The notes below the pieces were generated by a model that was not told where the DNA came from, made no database searches, and saw nothing but the letters and a program-made list of their open reading frames with translations. From an uncultured Eubacteriales bacterium (GTDB lineage: Bacteria; Bacillota; Clostridia; Christensenellales; CAG-314), in the NCBI GenBank assembly GCA_900544545.1, contig UQVY01000019.1, forward strand, positions 1 through 17,783: 17,783 bases of DNA, given 5' to 3'. Of this stretch, positions 1 through 8,136 are shown piece by piece. Within the stretch, counting starts at the first letter, position 1. The number at the start of each line of letters is the position of its first letter. A program made the position numbers and the translations under genes.

Positions 1-360
1 CCCCACTGCTGCCTCCCGTAGGAGTCTGGACCGTGTCTCAGTTCCAGTGTGGCCGTACACCCTCTCAGGTCGGCTACCCATCGCTGTCTTGGTGAGCCGT
101 TACCTCACCAACTAACTAATGGGCCGCGAGCCCCTCCTATACCGCTATCGCTTTGACCGCATCGGGATGCCCCGTCGTGGTCTTATCCGGTATTAGCACA
201 AATTTCTCTGTGTTATCCCTGTGTATAGGGCAGGTTGCTCACGTGTTACTCACCCGTCCGCCACTCAGTCACGGGAGCAAGCTCCCGTGCTTCGTTCGAC
301 TTGCATGTGTTAAGCACGCCGCCAGCGTTTGTCCTGAGCCAGGATCAAACTCTTAAGTTT
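1..360 (-). rRNA. 16S ribosomal RNA, 5' part (partial)
   Basis: This is the first ~360 nt of a small-subunit rRNA gene on the minus strand; the rest lies beyond the left edge. Read on the minus strand it contains the universal 5' element AGAGTTTGATCCTGGCTCAG (plus positions 334-353), the GGCGGACGGGTGAGTAA segment, and ACTCCTACGGGAGGCAGCAG at the window edge (E. coli position ~340-360). The 5' end at about 360 is inferred by placing AGAGTTTG at E. coli position 8. Variable regions V1-V2 look like Clostridia, but no genus can be named from sight. Identity as 16S is certain; the exact mature end is approximate. Confidence 0.97.
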
Positions 361-557
361 AATCTGACTTTTTTAACTTTGGTTTGAGTTCTTAACTCAA
401 CCGCCGGCAAAAATTCTAATTTAACGCAACAAACATAAGTTCATTGCATTCTGAAATTGACTGTGTTTAAATTCGTTTATCTATTTCGTTTTCAAGCTTC
501 TCGCTGCCGTATCATCGACAGCCTGCATATCTTACCACATCCGTTTGCTTTTGTCAA
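361..557 (-). promoter_or_regulatory. rRNA operon promoter and 5' leader
   Basis: On the minus strand a near-consensus sigma-A promoter is present: TTGACA (plus 552-557), a 17-nt spacer, and TAAGAT (plus 529-534) preceded by TG one base upstream (extended -10). Transcription should start near 522, leaving a leader of about 160 nt before the mature 16S end. The leader carries a hairpin, TTGAGTT/AACTCAA, at 384-400, close to the 16S start and possibly involved in processing. The segment 361-520 is AT-rich and has no ORF with a ribosome binding site. Confidence 0.85.
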
Positions 558-624
558 TAGGTTTTCAGAAGAATCTTAAAAACCGTTTTTCACTTTTGGG
601 CCGTACTTTTAGCGGTCAAAAAAG

Positions 625-653
625 ATGACAAACGCGTCCGATTGTGGTATACT
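625..653 (+). promoter_or_regulatory. sigma-A promoter for the ECF transporter gene
   Basis: ATGACA (625-630), 17-nt spacer, TATACT (648-653), with TG at 645-646 giving an extended -10. It is divergent from the rRNA promoter about 70 bp away and points at the gene starting at 852. A start near 660 gives a 5' UTR of about 190 nt, long enough to hold a regulatory RNA. Confidence 0.7.
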
Positions 654-659
654 TTCCGT

Positions 660-839
660 AGCGAATATTGCCGAGGCAAATTCGACTACATTCAAGCCTT
701 TCGGTCGAACAGCTTGCCGATTATACTATAATCACGGGAAAAACGCAAGTGTTTTCAACGATTTTATTGCCGTTTTTTTCGTCTGTTTTTTTGCTTTTGA
801 CCGACACGGCCGACCGTTATCCCACGCGGGAGACGGAAC
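660..839 (+). promoter_or_regulatory. Structured 5' leader, candidate attenuator or riboswitch
   Basis: The untranslated leader of the ECF S-component gene contains nested helices: GGCAA 675-679 with TTGCC 714-718, enclosing TTCGAC 681-686 with GTCGAA 704-709 around a 17-nt loop. Downstream (about 739-800) is a weak stem GAAAAACG/CGTTTTTTTC and two runs of seven T, as expected of an attenuator. I do not recognise a known riboswitch class; the tetrahydrofolate consensus is not visible. Regulation by a vitamin or cofactor would fit the downstream gene but is inference only. Confidence 0.4.
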
Positions 840-851
840 GGAGGTATTTTT

Positions 852-1526
852 ATGTCAACCAACAAAAAGTCCGCGCAGGTCGCGACCTACGGCGTGTTTT
901 TCGCCGTCGTTTTCATCGCTTTCAATATCGACAGCCTTCTTTCTATGGTTTTGCCGATTAAATTCGCAATCGTTACGATTTCCACGGTTGCGGTTCTTAT
1001 TCTTTTGAGCAAAAACGTCTGGGAAGCTCTTCTCGTCGGCGTATTTTTCGGGCTTTCGTCGCTTATTTCGCAGTTCTATCTTCCGAAGGTTCCGGAATTC
1101 CTTAATCCTCTCTGCTCAGTGCTTCCGCGCGCCTGCGTAGGAATGTCCGTTTTCGGGGTTTTCAGGCTTATGCGTCGTCTTACCGACAAAACCGTCCGCG
1201 ATCCTCTTCTTGCCGAAGGTCTTTCCGATTCCGAATTGAAACGCAACCGTAAGCGTTCCGAAATGATTTCGGCTTCGATTGCCGGAGCGACCGCCGCGAT
1301 AGTCAATACCGCGCTCGTTATGCTTATGCTGTCGATTTATCGGACGAGTCCCTATCTCGATATGATAAAGGGCGTTCTTCTCCTCAACTTCCTTCCCGAA
1401 TGCGCGGGCGCGATTATCCTCGTTCCGTTCATTTCGACCGCGGTCTCCAAGGCTTCCCGCCGTCCTCTCGGCGGAATCCCCGTTATCAGGGTTTCTTCCG
1501 CCGCAAAATCCTCTTCCGCAAATTAA
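852..1526 (+). CDS. ECF transporter S component, pantothenate/folate type (PanT/FolT-like)
   Basis: A 224-residue integral membrane protein, likely the substrate-capturing S subunit of an energy-coupling factor vitamin transporter, which works with shared EcfA/EcfA'/EcfT subunits not encoded here. About six hydrophobic segments are visible (roughly residues 12-33, 37-53, 57-76, 88-107, 140-162, 172-197). Family-like features are the NP...SVLPR..VG stretch (85-97), an N-T segment in the fifth helix (152-153) and NFLPE near the start of the last helix (179-183). Start: ATG 852 is 7 nt after GGAGG (840-844). A polar Ser/Ala-rich tail follows the last helix. The next gene is coaX, the first enzyme of CoA synthesis from pantothenate, which favours pantothenate as substrate, though folate or another vitamin remains possible. 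Membrane and family assignment are fairly sure; substrate is inferred. Confidence 0.75.
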   Translation: MSTNKKSAQVATYGVFFAVVFIAFNIDSLLSMVLPIKFAIVTISTVAVLILLSKNVWEALLVGVFFGLSSLISQFYLPKVPEFLNPLCSVLPRACVGMSVFGVFRLMRRLTDKTVRDPLLAEGLSDSELKRNRKRSEMISASIAGATAAIVNTALVMLMLSIYRTSPYLDMIKGVLLLNFLPECAGAIILVPFISTAVSKASRRPLGGIPVIRVSSAAKSSSAN

Positions 1527-1555
1527 CCCTCTCCGCAAACAACCGTAATCGGCTT

Positions 1556-1603
1556 TCGGAGAGTCCGTTCTCATATAATTCGGAGAATTCGTTCTCACAT
1601 AAT
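1556..1603 (+). repeat. Tandem duplication, two 24-nt units
   Basis: Units 1556-1579 and 1580-1603 match at 21 of 24 positions. Each contains a GAGA...TCTC inverted repeat; the second forms GAGAA-TTCG-TTCTC, a stem closed by a TTCG tetraloop. It lies 30 nt after the ECF gene stop and just upstream of the terminator. No function is known. Confidence 0.75.
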
Positions 1604-1619
1604 AATAAGTATAATCGGC

Positions 1620-1651
1620 AGAGCCTCCCTTTCTCGGAGGCTTTTTCTTTT
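1620..1651 (+). terminator. Rho-independent terminator after the ECF gene
   Basis: Stem AGCCTCC (1622-1628) / GGAGGCT (1636-1642), loop of 7 nt, followed by a T-rich tract to 1651. It separates the ECF transporter transcript from coaX, which has its own promoter. Confidence 0.88.
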
Positions 1652-1721
1652 CGGAATAAATCTACCTTCGCGGGTTTTTCGCCCGAAGCCTTATCTTCTC
1701 CCGAAAGGAAGATTCATTCCG
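1652..1721. repeat. Long imperfect inverted repeat between terminator and coaX
   Basis: Arms 1652-1666 and 1707-1721 pair at 13 of 15 positions, and a second hairpin (GGG 72-74 offset region, 1667-1687) sits inside. Part of the left arm (GGAATAAATC) recurs at about 1758. The remainder of the gap, 1722-1890, shows no ORF with a ribosome binding site. Function unknown; it could be a decayed mobile repeat or a structured RNA end. Confidence 0.5.
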
Positions 1722-1894
1722 ACAGAAGCTTTTGTCCCCGCGTTTTTCGCTCTTTCCGGAATAAATCCGCTCTTTTTCTCCGTTGTAATAGGGACGAACT
1801 ACACTGCAACCCGATTCTTCTCCTTTTATATTGAAATTTTGTTCGATTTTTCCGAAAAAAGCGGCTGAAAATCATAGCCTAAATCAGTAGAATG

Positions 1895-1903
1895 TGGTAT
1901 AAT
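1895..1903 (+). promoter_or_regulatory. Extended -10 promoter of coaX
   Basis: TGGTATAAT at 1895-1903 is a perfect -10 hexamer (1898-1903) with the extended TG motif. The region 17 nt upstream does not resemble TTGACA, which extended -10 promoters can tolerate. Predicted start near 1910, giving a leader of about 65 nt before coaX. Confidence 0.6.
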
Positions 1904-1974
1904 ATACGGAATCCCTCAAACCATAGGATAAGCGGATAAAAACGGACTCCGATAATCGAAAAGGAAGAACTTCA

Positions 1975-2745
1975 ATGATTATTGCAATAGACATAGGAAA
2001 TACTAACATCAAGGTAGGTCTTTTCGAAGAAAACAGGCTTGCGGACAGCTGGAGAATGGCTACCGACGTTTCGCGAACTGCGGACGAATACGGAATAACC
2101 CTCATCAATCTTCTTGCGAGCGCGGGCATAACTCCCGACAAAATCGACGGCGGAATAATTTCCTCGGTCATTCCTCAGCTCAACTATACGGTAGAGCATA
2201 TGCTGAGCTATTATTTCGGAATCAAACCTTTGACCGTAGGCGTCGGAATCAAGAGCGGAATCAACGTCCGTTACGAGAATCCTCGGGAATTAGGCTCGGA
2301 CAGGCTGGTCAACTGCGTAGCCGCCTCCAAAAAATACGGCGCGCCCTTTATTCTCATCGATTTCGGGACGGCGACCACTTACAACGTAGTCAACGAAGCC
2401 AACGAATTCATAGGCGGCTGTATAACTTTGGGAGTCAAGGCTACGGAGGAATCTCTCGGAAACTCCACCGCCAAGCTTCCGCGAGTCGAACTCGTCAAGT
2501 CCCGTTCGGTCATAGGGAAAAGCACCGTCCGCAACATTCAGGCAGGCTTGTATTTCGGCGTAGTCGGTCAGGTCAATTCGATTATTTCGAGAATCCGCGA
2601 GGAGATGGGCATTCCCGACCTTAAAGTAATAGCTACGGGCGGACTTTCGGAATTGTTTATGACCGACTGCGACATAGCCATCGTGGACAGAAGTCTTTCT
2701 CTCGAAGGACTTAACATCATATACAACATCAACGCGAATTCCTGA
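1975..2745 (+). CDS. coaX: Type III pantothenate kinase
   Basis: Catalyses ATP-dependent phosphorylation of pantothenate to 4'-phosphopantothenate, the first step of coenzyme A synthesis, in the cytoplasm; type III enzymes need a monovalent cation. The 256-residue length is normal. Motifs of the ASKHA fold: DIGNTNIKVG phosphate-binding motif at residues 5-14, NPRELGSDR at 102-110 with the likely catalytic Asp109 (many homologues read GADR), and DFGTATT at 129-135. The glycine-rich GGCITLG follows at 147-153. Start ATG 1975 lies 7 nt after AAGGAAG (1961-1967). The upstream ECF S component may supply its substrate, although a terminator separates the two. Confidence 0.95.
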   Translation: MIIAIDIGNTNIKVGLFEENRLADSWRMATDVSRTADEYGITLINLLASAGITPDKIDGGIISSVIPQLNYTVEHMLSYYFGIKPLTVGVGIKSGINVRYENPRELGSDRLVNCVAASKKYGAPFILIDFGTATTYNVVNEANEFIGGCITLGVKATEESLGNSTAKLPRVELVKSRSVIGKSTVRNIQAGLYFGVVGQVNSIISRIREEMGIPDLKVIATGGLSELFMTDCDIAIVDRSLSLEGLNIIYNINANS

Positions 2746-2775
2746 CGGACGAGAAATCGACGCAATCCGACAAAA

Positions 2776-2791
2776 TGTTTCACGTTGAACA
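2776..2791. other. parS-like 16-nt site (degenerate)
   Basis: TGTTTCACGTTGAACA matches the Bacillota parS consensus TGTTTCACGTGAAACA at 14 of 16 positions, but the mismatches break the central CACGTG. It lies in the coaX-uvrB gap. It also partly resembles (10 of 14) the intergenic motif TTCGTTCAACAAAC found elsewhere in this window, so a ParB role is only a possibility. Confidence 0.25.
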
Positions 2792-2910
2792 AATTCCGAC
2801 TTTTTTCGTCGGTTCATGAAGGAAGTTTTGTCCGTCCTGCTCTGAAAGAGGATTAAGCGAAAAATTCCGTCCGCTCGGTTAATCTGCGGATTTCGGTAAT
2901 CTTTGGAATT

Positions 2911-4911
2911 ATGGAAGAAAACGATTATAAATTCGAATTATGCAGCCCCTATAAACCTACGGGCGACCAGCCTCAGGCGATAGACAAGCTTTGCGAAGGA
3001 ATCGAAAACGGGCTGCGGACGCAGGTTTTGCGCGGAGTTACGGGAAGCGGAAAGACCTTCACTATGGCTAACGTCATAGCTCGTCTTAACCGACCGGCTC
3101 TCGTCATTTCGCACAACAAGACTCTTGCCGCCCAGCTCTGCAACGAATTCCGCGAGTTTTTCCCGAAAAACAGAGTGGAATTCTTCGTGAGCTATTACGA
3201 TTACTATATGCCCGAGAGTTATATTCCGTCGCGCGACCTTTATATAGAGAAGGAGCTTGACATTAACGACGAAATCGATAAGCTCCGCCATTCCGCGACC
3301 TGCTCTCTTTTCGAAAGGCAGGACGTAATCGTAGTCGCGTCGGTTTCGTGCATATACGGTTTAGGCGGTCCGGGAGAATACTACAAAATGAGCGTAAGTC
3401 TTCGTCCCGGGCAGGAAATGACTCGCGAAGAGCTTCTCAGGCGGCTCGTAGCCATTCAGTACGTAAGAAGCGACCTCGGTTTCGAGCGCGGAACCTTTCG
3501 GGTAAGGGGCGACACCGTGGAAGTAATGCCCGCTTCGAGCGACGACGTAGCGATAAGGGTGGAATTCTTCGGCGACGAAATAGACAAAATATCCGAAGTG
3601 GACGCCGTTTCGGGGCGAAGGATAAGCACGCTGCTGCACACGATCATATTCCCCGCGAGCCATTACGTAATCAACGGAATAACCAAAGACGCCGCGATAG
3701 AAACCATTCGTCGGGATATGAATAACGAAGTCGAAGAGCTTAAGGCTCGGGACAAGATGCTCGAAGCGCACAGACTTCTTCAACGGACGACCTACGACCT
3801 CGAAATGATAAAGGAAATCGGCTATTGCAGCGGAATCGAGAATTATTCGAGGTATTTCGACGGACGAGTTCCCGGGCAGGCTCCGTATACCCTACTCGAT
3901 TATTTCCCCGAGAATTTCATAACCTTTATCGACGAAAGTCATATGACTCTTCCGCAGATAAGGGCGATGTACAACGGCGACCGTGCGAGAAAAACCAATC
4001 TCGTGGAATACGGTTTCCGTCTTAAGTCGGCTTACGACAACCGTCCGCTGCGTTTCGAGGAATTCGACGCTCGTATCGGCCAGACCGTATGCGTTTCGGC
4101 TACGCCCGCGCCCTACGAAACGGGTATCGCCGACCAGATCGTCGAGCAGCTCATCCGGCCTACGGGGCTTCTCGATCCTACGATAACGGTAGTTCCGACC
4201 GAAGGACAAATCGACCATCTTATCGGCGAAATAAACTCCACGGTCGCGCGGAAGGGCAAGATTCTCGTTACGACTATGACGAAAAAGACCGCCGAGAAAC
4301 TTACCGACTATCTTCGGGAACGCGAAATAAGAGTCAAGTATATGCACAGCGACATAGACACGCTCGAAAGGATAGACATAATCACGTCCTTCAAAAACGA
4401 CGGATTCGACGTTCTCGTCGGAATCAATCTTCTCCGCGAGGGTCTGGACCTTCCGGCGGTTGAACTCGTAGCCATTCTCGACGCGGATAAAGAAGGCTTC
4501 CTCCGAAGCGATACCTCTCTTATCCAAACGATAGGCAGAGCCGCGCGCAACGATAAAGGCAGAGTAATAATGTACGCGGACAATATTACGGGAAGTATGG
4601 ACCGCGCCATAACCGAAACCAACCGCCGCCGCGAAATTCAGGATAAGTACAATAAAGACCACGGAATTATTCCGCAGACGGTCAGACATAACGTAAAAAA
4701 CACTCTCGAAATCACGAAGAAAGCCCTTCCGACCGACGCGGCGAGCCTCAGGAAAGCCGTAGATTCGCTTACGAGGGAAATGAAAGCCGCCGCCAACGAG
4801 CTTGATTTCGAAAAAGCGATAAAGCTCCGCGAGGATATAGCCGGACTCAAAAAACAGCTCGACCGGCGTGACGCCGGATCCACTGGCTCCGCGACGCCCA
4901 AGCAATTCTGA
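2911..4911 (+). CDS. uvrB: Excinuclease ABC subunit B
   Basis: The damage-verifying helicase-like subunit of nucleotide excision repair: loaded on DNA by UvrA, it opens the helix and recruits UvrC for incision. 666 residues, normal length. Seen: N-terminal PTGDQP (residues 16-21), Walker A GVTGSGKT (42-49), the damage-probing beta-hairpin region (YYDYYMPESYIP, 95-106), helicase motif II DESH (341-344), and a C-terminal UVR domain (about 620-650) that binds UvrC. The start ATG 2911 fits the family but has only a weak GGA ribosome binding site (2905-2907). The last ~15 residues after the UVR domain come from an interspersed repeat (4862-4894) and are not typical UvrB sequence. uvrA follows after 261 nt; uvrC is not in this window. 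Confidence 0.98.
   Translation: MEENDYKFELCSPYKPTGDQPQAIDKLCEGIENGLRTQVLRGVTGSGKTFTMANVIARLNRPALVISHNKTLAAQLCNEFREFFPKNRVEFFVSYYDYYMPESYIPSRDLYIEKELDINDEIDKLRHSATCSLFERQDVIVVASVSCIYGLGGPGEYYKMSVSLRPGQEMTREELLRRLVAIQYVRSDLGFERGTFRVRGDTVEVMPASSDDVAIRVEFFGDEIDKISEVDAVSGRRISTLLHTIIFPASHYVINGITKDAAIETIRRDMNNEVEELKARDKMLEAHRLLQRTTYDLEMIKEIGYCSGIENYSRYFDGRVPGQAPYTLLDYFPENFITFIDESHMTLPQIRAMYNGDRARKTNLVEYGFRLKSAYDNRPLRFEEFDARIGQTVCVSATPAPYETGIADQIVEQLIRPTGLLDPTITVVPTEGQIDHLIGEINSTVARKGKILVTTMTKKTAEKLTDYLREREIRVKYMHSDIDTLERIDIITSFKNDGFDVLVGINLLREGLDLPAVELVAILDADKEGFLRSDTSLIQTIGRAARNDKGRVIMYADNITGSMDRAITETNRRREIQDKYNKDHGIIPQTVRHNVKNTLEITKKALPTDAASLRKAVDSLTREMKAAANELDFEKAIKLREDIAGLKKQLDRRDAGSTGSATPKQF
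4862..4894. repeat. Interspersed repeat fragment inside the 3' end of uvrB
   Basis: A 33-nt segment, starting with the palindrome CCGGCGTGACGCCGG, matches 17751-17783 at 30 of 33 positions in the same orientation. Here it is translated as part of the UvrB tail (about residues 651-661). It belongs to the same modular repeat family as 4974-5155 and 15660-15865. Confidence 0.8.
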
Positions 4912-4973
4912 GAATCCGTATTGACAGACCGCAAGCGTAACGCCCAAGCGCATACGAGACGTTCGCCCGATAA

Positions 4974-5155
4974 AGTTCAGACGACTCTGTTTTTTATAAA
5001 GAGAGAATTTCTGCGGTCGGGCGAAGCCAATGAAGTTCTTTGCCTAAACTACCCGAAAAGTAATTTCGGCGAACGACTTTCTCCTCGAAGGAAAATCTCG
5101 GATTCCGCGAAGCCAATGAAGTTCTTTGCCAAGCTTTCTCGAAAGAAAGCGGGGG
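4974..5155 (+). repeat. Modular interspersed repeat, copy upstream of uvrA
   Basis: The block 4981-5020 matches the reverse complement of 15703-15742 at 39 of 40 positions. The block 5059-5084 matches 15770-15795 (24 of 26) in direct orientation, and 5131-5153 matches 15842-15864. Within this copy an exact 24-nt direct repeat is present at 5021-5044 and 5107-5130. No stop occurs in the uvrA frame through this repeat, so a naive start choice extends UvrA by 84 residues into it. Between 4895 and 4973 nothing else is recognised. Confidence 0.85.
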
Positions 5156-5172
5156 AAAAATCGAAACCGATA

Positions 5173-7998
5173 ATGAAAGAAGAGATATTCGTAAAAAACG
5201 CAAAACAGAACAATCTAAAGGGTATAGACGTTCATATTCCGCGGGACAAGTTCGTGGTATTTACGGGGCTTTCGGGAAGCGGAAAGAGCAGTCTTGCTTT
5301 CGACACTATATTCGCCGAAGGACAGCGAAGGTATATCGAAAGTCTTTCGTCTTACGCGCGTCAGTTTCTCGGGCAGATGGATAAACCCGACGTGGAATCG
5401 ATAGACGGATTAAGTCCCGCGATTTCCATAGACCAGAAAACGACATCCTCCAATCCCCGTTCGATAGTCGGTACGGTCACGGAGATTTATGACTATATGC
5501 GATTGCTTTTCGCGAGAGCGGGAACTCCCCACTGTCATATCTGCGGAAGGGAAATCGAGGCTCAGTCGGTCGACCAGATAGTCGACAGAATCAAAGCTTC
5601 GGGCGAAGGCTCGAAGGTAATAGTAAAGGCTCCCGTTATAAGAGGAAGAAAGGGCGAATACGAAAAGCTTTTCGACGAATTCCGAAAGAGCGGCTTCGTA
5701 AGAGTCGAAGCAGACGGAGAAATCTATCTGCTCGAAGACGAAATAAAGCTCAATAAGAACCTCAAACACGATATAAGCGTAATAATCGACCGACTCGTAA
5801 TAAAGGAAGGCGTAAATACCCGTCTTACGGAAGCGGTCGAAACCGCTATGAATCTTGCGGACAAACTTATAGTCGCCGAAATAAACGGAGAAAACTTCCT
5901 GTTTTCGGGGAAATACGCCTGTCCCGACTGCGGTACTACCCTCGAAGAACTCGAACCCCGCTCTTTCAGTTTCAACAGTCCATTCGGAGCCTGTCCGGAA
6001 TGCGGAGGTCTGGGCTTCAAGCTGGAATTCGATCCCGAAAGGATAATCCCCGACGGCTCGAAGTCGATAAAGCAGGGCGCGATAAATATGATCGGCTTCA
6101 ATATGGACGGCGGAAAGATGACCGAGATGTATATGAAGGCTCTTTCCGAAACCTACGGCTTCAGCCTCGATACGCCCTTCGACGACCTCTCCGAATCCGT
6201 AAAGAAGATTATTCTCTACGGCAACAACGGGCTTAAAATGGGAATGAAATACAAATCTCCCCGCTTTACCGCGAGCTACAATCAGGCTTGGGAGGGCGTT
6301 ATTCCCATGCTCGAGCGCAGGCACAGAGATACGACGAGCGAATTTATGAAACGGGAATACGAAAACAATATGATTTCCCGTCCGTGCAGCGCGTGCGAAG
6401 GAAAACGCCTGAAGAAGGAGCTTCTTGCCGTTACCGTCGGCGGAAAAAACATCTGGGAGCTTTGCAATCTTCCCGTCTCGGATTTAAGGACGTTTTTCGA
6501 CGAGCTTAAACTCTACGGAGCCAAGGAGAAGATTGCCGAACAGGTCCTTCGGGAAATCCGCTCCCGCCTTACCTTCCTCATCGACGTAGGTCTGGGCTAT
6601 CTTACCCTCTGGCGTCAGGCGTCCACTCTTTCGGGCGGCGAAGCTCAGAGGATACGGCTTGCCACGCAGATAGGAAGCGGACTCACGGGCGTGCTTTACA
6701 TTCTCGACGAGCCGAGCATAGGTCTTCATCAGCGCGACAACGAAAAACTTATCGCGACTCTCTGTCGGTTAAGGGATCTCGGAAACTCCCTCATAGTCGT
6801 AGAACACGACGAAGATACCATACGGAGCGCGGATTATATCGTGGATATAGGTCCGGGCGCGGGAATTCACGGCGGGAATCTCGTTGCCGCGGGAACGGTC
6901 GACGATATCGTTGCCTGTCCGCGGTCCATTACGGGGAAATATCTGAGCGGCGAACTCAAAATCACCGTTCCCGAGGTTCGTCGTCCGATAGATCCCGAAA
7001 AAATGCTCGTGATAAAAGGCGCGAGAAAAAATAATCTCAAAAATATAGACGTTTCGGTGCCTCTCGGAGTTATGACGGTAGTAACGGGCGTCAGCGGAAG
7101 CGGAAAAAGCTCTCTCGTCAACGAAATCATTCGTCCCTATCTCTCGTGGAAGCTTAATTTTGCCCGCAGGACGGACGTCGAATGCGACGACGTTTCGGGT
7201 TTCGGAAATCTCGACAAGATTATCTCCATCGACCAGTCCCCGATAGGCAGGACTCCCCGAAGCAATCCCGCGACCTACACCAATCTTTTCAATTATATAA
7301 GGGATTTGTTTGCGGCTACTCCCGACGCTAGGGAAAGGGGCTACAAGGCCGGACGCTTCAGCTTCAACGTCAAGGGCGGACGCTGCGAAAACTGCGGAGG
7401 CGACGGAATCAAGTGCATAGAAATGAACTTTCTGCCCGACGTCTACGTTCCCTGCGAGGTCTGCCACGGAAAACGCTACAACCGCGAAACTCTCGCCGTT
7501 AAGTATAAGGACAAGAACATAGCCGACGTCCTCGATATGACGGTAGAGGAAGCTCTCGGCTTTTTCGAAAACATTCCGACCATAGCCAACAAAATCCGCA
7601 CGCTCTACGACGTCGGTTTAGGTTACATCAAGCTCGGTCAGCCCGCGACCACTCTTTCGGGCGGCGAAGCTCAGCGCGTCAAGCTTGCGACGGAATTAAG
7701 CCGACGCTCCACGGGGCGGACGATTTATATTCTCGACGAACCCACGACGGGCCTGCATTCCTACGACGTTCACAAGCTCGTCGGGATTCTGCAACGGCTG
7801 ACGGCGGGCGGAAACACCGTCCTCGTCATCGAACACAACCTCGACGTAATCAAAGTCGCCGATTATATCATCGACCTCGGTCCGGAGGGCGGAGACGAAG
7901 GCGGAACGATAGTCTGTCAGGGAACTCCCGAAGAAGTCGCCGCCTGTGAAAAAAGCTACACGGGCGCGTTCCTCAAAAAGGTTCTCTCCCGCGGATAA
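5173..7998 (+). CDS. uvrA: Excinuclease ABC subunit A
   Basis: ATP-dependent damage sensor of nucleotide excision repair that scans DNA as a dimer and loads UvrB. 941 residues from ATG 5173, the usual length. Two ABC ATPase modules: Walker A GLSGSGKS (32-39) and GVSGSGKS (from 639), signatures LSGGEAQR at 486 and 828. Zinc sites: CHIC (121-124), C250/C253 with C274/C277, and the C-terminal finger C738/C741/C761/C764. The frame is open back to 4921, but residues encoded by 4921-5172 are repeat-derived, and homologues begin just before the NLKGIDV segment, so ATG 5173 (MKEEIFV) is chosen. The ribosome binding site is poor: GGGGG at 5151-5155 is 17 nt away. Probably cotranscribed with uvrB, as no clear promoter is seen in the gap. 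Confidence 0.97.
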   Translation: MKEEIFVKNAKQNNLKGIDVHIPRDKFVVFTGLSGSGKSSLAFDTIFAEGQRRYIESLSSYARQFLGQMDKPDVESIDGLSPAISIDQKTTSSNPRSIVGTVTEIYDYMRLLFARAGTPHCHICGREIEAQSVDQIVDRIKASGEGSKVIVKAPVIRGRKGEYEKLFDEFRKSGFVRVEADGEIYLLEDEIKLNKNLKHDISVIIDRLVIKEGVNTRLTEAVETAMNLADKLIVAEINGENFLFSGKYACPDCGTTLEELEPRSFSFNSPFGACPECGGLGFKLEFDPERIIPDGSKSIKQGAINMIGFNMDGGKMTEMYMKALSETYGFSLDTPFDDLSESVKKIILYGNNGLKMGMKYKSPRFTASYNQAWEGVIPMLERRHRDTTSEFMKREYENNMISRPCSACEGKRLKKELLAVTVGGKNIWELCNLPVSDLRTFFDELKLYGAKEKIAEQVLREIRSRLTFLIDVGLGYLTLWRQASTLSGGEAQRIRLATQIGSGLTGVLYILDEPSIGLHQRDNEKLIATLCRLRDLGNSLIVVEHDEDTIRSADYIVDIGPGAGIHGGNLVAAGTVDDIVACPRSITGKYLSGELKITVPEVRRPIDPEKMLVIKGARKNNLKNIDVSVPLGVMTVVTGVSGSGKSSLVNEIIRPYLSWKLNFARRTDVECDDVSGFGNLDKIISIDQSPIGRTPRSNPATYTNLFNYIRDLFAATPDARERGYKAGRFSFNVKGGRCENCGGDGIKCIEMNFLPDVYVPCEVCHGKRYNRETLAVKYKDKNIADVLDMTVEEALGFFENIPTIANKIRTLYDVGLGYIKLGQPATTLSGGEAQRVKLATELSRRSTGRTIYILDEPTTGLHSYDVHKLVGILQRLTAGGNTVLVIEHNLDVIKVADYIIDLGPEGGDEGGTIVCQGTPEEVAACEKSYTGAFLKKVLSRG

Positions 7999-8023
7999 TC
8001 CCGACTTTTCTGTAAAATCGAGG

Positions 8024-8080
8024 GTTTATTGAACGAACGCGGATGTTTGTTGAATGAATCAAGCCGTTCGTTTAACAAAC
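8024..8080. repeat. Competing inverted-repeat arms after uvrA (14-nt motif, three copies)
   Basis: GTTTATTGAACGAA (8024-8037) and GTTTGTTGAATGAA (8045-8058) are both near-complementary to TTCGTTTAACAAAC (8067-8080). The second pairs over all 14 positions (two G-T) with an 8-nt loop; the first pairs at 13 of 14. No T tract follows, so this is not a classical terminator. The same motif recurs at 8872-8885 and three times at 9998-10053. Confidence 0.7.
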
Positions 8081-8136
8081 TCAACAACTCATAAATAACT
8101 TGCAAGTCCGGAAATTGCGGCAAAGGAAAACTACAA

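Noticed and set aside
625..1008. 127-codon plus-strand ORF overlapping the ECF leader
   Set aside because: It begins on the -35 element of the promoter, lacks a ribosome binding site and overlaps the better-supported gene at 852.
3892..4953. 353-codon minus-strand ORF antisense to uvrB
   Set aside because: Shadow of uvrB; the product resembles no family and uvrB motifs are intact on the other strand.
5410..6324. 304-codon minus-strand ORF antisense to uvrA
   Set aside because: Shadow of uvrA with no ribosome binding site or recognisable domain.
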